From Coprenecus sp949297365 (GTDB lineage Bacteria; Bacteroidota; Bacteroidia; Bacteroidales; UBA932), in NCBI GenBank assembly GCA_963931055.1, contig OZ006987.1:1736001-1800000 (forward strand): DNA of 64,000 nucleotides, written 5' to 3'. The position numbers were made by a program, and so were the translations under genes. Positions 60,231 to 64,000 of this stretch are shown piece after piece; the first letter of the stretch is position 1, and every line of letters begins with the position of its first letter. Under the pieces are notes generated by a model. It ran no database searches. It saw only the letters and a program-made list of their open reading frames with translations, and was not told where the DNA came from.

Positions 60231-61665
60231 GATTCTTGCCGGAGCCTTTTACGGACTCAGGCTCTTGCTCAGGGATCGACCAGCCGCCGCCGAGGGCCTT
60301 GTAGAGGTCAATGATGGCCAGGAACTCGTCCCTGACTGAATTGCTGTAATCAATCTCGGCATCGAAGTAGCTTCGCTGTGCGTCAAGCACGTCCATGTAG
60401 TTGGTGTAGCCGTTCTGGTACTGGAAGAGAGCCAGCTCCACGTATTTGCGGGAAGCATCCTTTAGATTGCCCATCAGAGCCACTTTCTCGTGGGCCGAGC
60501 GGTATGATGTCACTGCGTCATTGACTTCCTTGAATACCTCCAGGACTTTCTCCTCGTATTGGTATTTTTCCTGATTGTAGGCTTCGATGGCAGCCTGATA
60601 CCTGGCTTTGTTCTTCCCGAAGGCGAACAGGGGGGATGTAAGGTCTATGACCGGGTACCAGTAGGGGCCGGTGAAGAAACGGGTGAATGTGTTGTTCTCT
60701 ACACCTGCGGTAAATGAGAGGGACAGCCGTGGGAATCTGTCAGCCCACGCAATACCTACATCGGCCATTGCGGATTTGAGGTCCTGCTCCGCGGCCATCA
60801 GGTCCGGTCTGCGCTGCAGCAGCTCGGAGGGAATCCCGACATGCATCAGGTCAGGGAATTTGTCGTGCGTATTGAGCAGTGACCGTTCCACAGAAGATGG
60901 AAATTCTCCGGCAAGCAACGATATCTCATGTTCTTTAAGTGCGATATCTCGCTCTAAGTCAGGGACTAGTGACGCTGTACTCGCGTATTCCACCTGAGCC
61001 TGCTGGTAGGGGATCTCTGTGGTCAGACCGCCGTCGAAGCGGAGTTTCGCCTGTCTGACGCTTTCCCTTCTTGTGTCTAAGGTGCGCAGTACGATGTCAA
61101 GCTCGTTGTCAAGTGCGATAAGTTCGAAATAGGCCGTAGCGACAGCAGCGACGAGGGTCATCTGCATGGCTCTCTGTGACTCAATGGAGGACAGATACTC
61201 AGCCATGGCTGCGCGGTTGGCCCAGCGGAGGCGGCCGAACAGATCCACTTCCCATGATACGGAGGCTTTCAGCCCGAACTCATTGTCCTTGACCGGAGCC
61301 TCATCGGTATATGTGTAGTTTTCCTGGTTGAGGTAGCCTCTGGCTCCGAACTCGGGGAACTGTTCCGCGCGGACGATTCTGTGCCGCCTTTCCAACTCGC
61401 GGACACGGGCCGCTGCGGTAAGCATGTCCTTGTTGTTCTCCAATGTCTTCTCAATCAGATCCTTGAGAAGAGGGTCAGAGAATATCTCGGACCACTCCAG
61501 ATCAGCCAGGCAGAGAGAGTCGGCCTCTTCACCCGGAACAATGGTCTGGGGTATGTCCACTTGCGGATCCTCGCATTTGCGGACAGCGGCACCACATCCC
61601 TGCAGCAGCACTACAACTGCGGCGAAAGCCAGTGCCGCCGATATGTATTTTACAGTATTTCTCAT
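60220..61665 (-). CDS. RND efflux outer-membrane lipoprotein (OprM/NodT type)
   Basis: Outer-membrane channel of 481 residues with lipoprotein signal AVVVLLQGC. The start at 61665 overlaps the pump gene stop by 4 bases (ATGA). The two repeats of the TolC fold are visible: FPEFGARGYLNQENY with VSWEVDLFGRLRWANRA and the second RPDLMAAEQDLKSAMADVGI with the GYTNYMDVLDAQRSYFDAEI tail. It forms the exit duct for the RND pump encoded just upstream; the periplasmic adaptor would lie beyond the right edge. The 3' end overlaps the AraC fragment. Confidence 0.94.
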   Translation of the reverse strand: MRNTVKYISAALAFAAVVVLLQGCGAAVRKCEDPQVDIPQTIVPGEEADSLCLADLEWSEIFSDPLLKDLIEKTLENNKDMLTAAARVRELERRHRIVRAEQFPEFGARGYLNQENYTYTDEAPVKDNEFGLKASVSWEVDLFGRLRWANRAAMAEYLSSIESQRAMQMTLVAAVATAYFELIALDNELDIVLRTLDTRRESVRQAKLRFDGGLTTEIPYQQAQVEYASTASLVPDLERDIALKEHEISLLAGEFPSSVERSLLNTHDKFPDLMHVGIPSELLQRRPDLMAAEQDLKSAMADVGIAWADRFPRLSLSFTAGVENNTFTRFFTGPYWYPVIDLTSPLFAFGKNKARYQAAIEAYNQEKYQYEEKVLEVFKEVNDAVTSYRSAHEKVALMGNLKDASRKYVELALFQYQNGYTNYMDVLDAQRSYFDAEIDYSNSVRDEFLAIIDLYKALGGGWSIPEQEPESVKGSGKNQKQ

Positions 61666-64000
61666 GCTTTGAGTTTCTTTTTCTTGGAGATACGTTCTTT
61701 GAGCCGGTATATCCAGACGAAGAAGAACGGTACATACACTATGCCGAAGGTGATTGCGGCTATCATTCCGAAGAATACGCCTACACCGATGCCTTGGCGG
61801 CTGGCCGAACCGGGACCTGTGGCGAGGACGAGGGGCAGCATACCTAGTATAAATGTCAGCGATGTCATCACGATGGGCCTGAAACGCAGTTCTGAAGCCT
61901 GGATGGCGGCCTCCACTATGTCCTTGCCCTTGGCGACCTCGTCCTTGGCGAACTCGACGATAAGAATTGCGTTCTTGGCCGCCAGACCGATGAGCATGAC
62001 GAGACCTATCTGGAAATATACATTGTTTTCCATGCCGAATATAAGTATCGAAAGGAATGCGCCGACGCAAGCGATGGGCAGAGAGAGGATGACGGCAATC
62101 GGTACGGACCAGCTCTCATACTGGGCGGCAAGGAAGAGGAAGACGAACAGGAACGCCAGGGCCAGGACAAGTCCGGTCTGACCGCTCTGCTGCTTCTCCT
62201 GATAGGACAGTCCGCTCCATTCGATACCTACGTTGTCCGGCAGTTTCTCGCGTACTATTTCTTCCATGATGTCCATTGCCTGGCCGGAACTGTATCCGTG
62301 GGCGGCCTCACCGGTGATGTTGGCCGCGTAGAACATGTTGAACCTCTTGATAGTTCCGGGGCCTGTAGTGTATTCGGTGGTTCCTATGGATGTTACAGGT
62401 ATCATGGCGCCTCCGTTGCCGCGCACGAAATACATGTTGAGATTGTCCCTCCACTGGCGGTATGGCTCCTCGGCCTGGATGTACACGCGGTACACGCGGT
62501 TGAATAGATTGAAGTCATTGACATATACTGAGCCGGTGAACGCCTTCATCGTGGTGAAGAGATCTGAAACTGAGACACCCAGAAGTTTCGCCCTGTCCCG
62601 GTCCACGTCATAGTACAGTTTGGGAATATCGCCCTGCATGGAACTGCTGACACGCGAGAGCTCTTTGCGCTGTGATGCATAGTAGACCAAAGTGTCGGAA
62701 GCCCTCTGCAGTTCTTCATAAGTCATGTCGCCGCGGGCTTCAAGAGACATCTCGAAGCCTCCTGAGGTACCCAGGCCCGGAATGACAGGCGGGGTGCTCA
62801 GATATACTTTGCTTTCCGGATATTTGGACATCTCATCCATCACTGTCTCCATGAAAGCCGGCAGGTCTGGATTCTCGCGCTCTTCCCACGGTTTCATTAT
62901 GACTGTCATCTGACTGCGGGACTGGTTGGTACCGATACGGGGACTGGAGCCGGTCACATTGAGCACGTAGCGTACGTCAGGCTGCTCCAGGAGCCAGGCC
63001 ATGGCACGGTTGGTCACTTCTCTGGTTCTTTCGAGCGTGGCTCCTTCAGGCAGTTCAAGCTCAATGGTGAAATATCCCTGATCCTCCTGCGGAAGGAAGC
63101 TCTGCGGTACAATCTGAGCCATGGCCCAGATGCCTACGAGCGCTATTCCGAATGCTGCGAACGAGCGTTTGGAGTGAGCCAGGAAGTTGCGTATGATCTT
63201 GGCGTAATAGGTCTCTCCTTTGGCCAGCCAGCGGTTGATGGCGCGGAAAATAAAGTTCTTGCGTTCTTCATCTCCTTCCTGCTTGGGCTTGAGGAATTGG
63301 GCGCACATCACGGGGCTCATGGTCAATGCCACTATAGTGGATATTATGACGGATACCGCAATGGTGATGGTAAACTGACGGTAGAGGGCGCCTGTGATGC
63401 CGGAGAGGAAACTTACCGGGATAAATACGGCACAGAGCACAAGCGACATGGCTATCAGTGCGCTGCCAAGTCCGTTCATTGCTTTCTTGGTGGCTTCGTA
63501 TGGGGACAGTTTCTCCTCGTTCATGATGCGGTCCACGTTCTCGACCACCACTATCGCGTCGTCCACTACTGTTCCGATGGCGAGTACGAGACCGAGCAGG
63601 GTCAGGGTGTTGAGGGAGAAACCGAAGATGAGCATCACACCGAAAGTACCTATAAGGGATATAGGCACGGCAATGGCGGGAATAAGGGTGGCCCTCCAGC
63701 TCTGCAGTGAGAGGAATACCACCATGATGACCAGTATCAGGGCTTCGAACAGAGTCTTGTACACCTCGTGAATTGACTGTGAGATGTACTCGGTCATGTC
63801 GAAGGGTATCATGTAGGAGATACCTTCCGGGAAGTTGCGGCTGATCTCGTCCATGGCCTTCTTGACGGACTCGGAAACCTCCATGGCGTTCATGCCGGGA
63901 AGCATACGGATGTCCATCACAGCGGCATTGCCGCCGTTGATACCGCTCTCGGTGTTGTAGGACTGTGCCTCAAGCGATACGCGGGCCACATCGCGCAGAC
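61662..64000 (-). CDS. RND multidrug efflux pump permease (AcrB/MexB type), 5' partial
   Basis: Inner-membrane proton-driven pump. The visible 779 or so residues end in the Lys-rich C-terminus. The frame is open to the window edge (LRDVARVSLEAQS upstream of a GTG at 63989), so the N-terminal quarter is missing. Transmembrane helix 4 and others carry the proton-relay acids: GLVLAIGTVVDDAIVVVEN is the DD motif. Other landmarks are PQSFLPQEDQGYF, MQGDIPKLYYDVDRDRAKLL, GLSYQEKQQSG and the second-half LIGLAAKNAILIVEFAKDEV. It is the RND-type group of hydrophobe/amphiphile exporters. Confidence 0.96.
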   Translation of the reverse strand, partial: LRDVARVSLEAQSYNTESGINGGNAAVMDIRMLPGMNAMEVSESVKKAMDEISRNFPEGISYMIPFDMTEYISQSIHEVYKTLFEALILVIMVVFLSLQSWRATLIPAIAVPISLIGTFGVMLIFGFSLNTLTLLGLVLAIGTVVDDAIVVVENVDRIMNEEKLSPYEATKKAMNGLGSALIAMSLVLCAVFIPVSFLSGITGALYRQFTITIAVSVIISTIVALTMSPVMCAQFLKPKQEGDEERKNFIFRAINRWLAKGETYYAKIIRNFLAHSKRSFAAFGIALVGIWAMAQIVPQSFLPQEDQGYFTIELELPEGATLERTREVTNRAMAWLLEQPDVRYVLNVTGSSPRIGTNQSRSQMTVIMKPWEERENPDLPAFMETVMDEMSKYPESKVYLSTPPVIPGLGTSGGFEMSLEARGDMTYEELQRASDTLVYYASQRKELSRVSSSMQGDIPKLYYDVDRDRAKLLGVSVSDLFTTMKAFTGSVYVNDFNLFNRVYRVYIQAEEPYRQWRDNLNMYFVRGNGGAMIPVTSIGTTEYTTGPGTIKRFNMFYAANITGEAAHGYSSGQAMDIMEEIVREKLPDNVGIEWSGLSYQEKQQSGQTGLVLALAFLFVFLFLAAQYESWSVPIAVILSLPIACVGAFLSILIFGMENNVYFQIGLVMLIGLAAKNAILIVEFAKDEVAKGKDIVEAAIQASELRFRPIVMTSLTFILGMLPLVLATGPGSASRQGIGVGVFFGMIAAITFGIVYVPFFFVWIYRLKERISKKKKLKA

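Overview
The window looks like a chromosome segment of a gut-type Bacteroidales bacterium of moderately high GC. The signs are the TAnnTTTG promoter -7 elements in front of most genes (for example 4617, 28971, 34079, 43309, 59211), the near absence of Shine-Dalgarno sequences, many lipoproteins with BACON and Big domains, the glycine-lipid acyltransferase pair (glsA/glsB), sigma-54, and an MlaE/MlaF pair. The family cannot be fixed from sequence alone. There is no rRNA, CRISPR array, SusC/SusD pair or intact transposase.

Layout. 1-10.1 kb: a nucleoside kinase cut by the left edge, a TPR/EnvC-like pair, an ECF sigma factor with a membrane-spanning anti-sigma/beta-barrel partner, an MlaE/MlaF-type ABC pair, a YifB/ComM ATPase and tsaE. 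10.1-19.8 kb: an accessory island of two cassettes, each a periplasmic-TPR/transmembrane/AraC hybrid regulator followed by lipoprotein genes. The first regulator is broken and the second is intact. Each lipoprotein transcription unit has a palindrome about 48 bp ahead of its -7 element. 19.8-25 kb: NAD genes (nadB and a fused nadC-nadA) framed by intergenic repeats. 25-47.2 kb: mostly housekeeping genes (PfkB kinase, S9 peptidase, ispF, miaB, glsA/glsB, rpoN, upp, radC, rpsT, gltX between two tRNA-Glu genes, rseP-dxr, ruvX, def, a phosphohexomutase, rimM-rpsP). 47.4-60.2 kb: an accessory and decaying region with an AbiE system whose toxin is broken, a collagen-like lipoprotein, a VOC/SDR pair, two GNATs, a Fic protein, HxlR and an NTF2-like gene, and pieces of DUF3791, DUF3990, EamA, FMN-reductase and AraC genes joined at abrupt junctions. 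60.2-64 kb: the outer-membrane and inner-membrane parts of an RND efflux pump, cut by the right edge.

Two patterns are not explained by ordinary annotation. First, the regulator/lipoprotein cassettes look like a one-component membrane sensing system in which each regulator probably reads its own palindrome; the operator at the end of each regulator gene overlaps that gene's stop codon. Second, a family of mosaic intergenic repeats (about 19.9-20.5, 24.0-25.0, 45.9-46.05, 49.5-50.0 and 55.6-56.0 kb) shares a hairpin with 12-bp arms around a 33-bp core. Relative to its flanks, the core is in one orientation in two copies and the opposite orientation in another, so it appears able to invert. The same repeats end in a module that carries an outward-facing consensus promoter -7 element.
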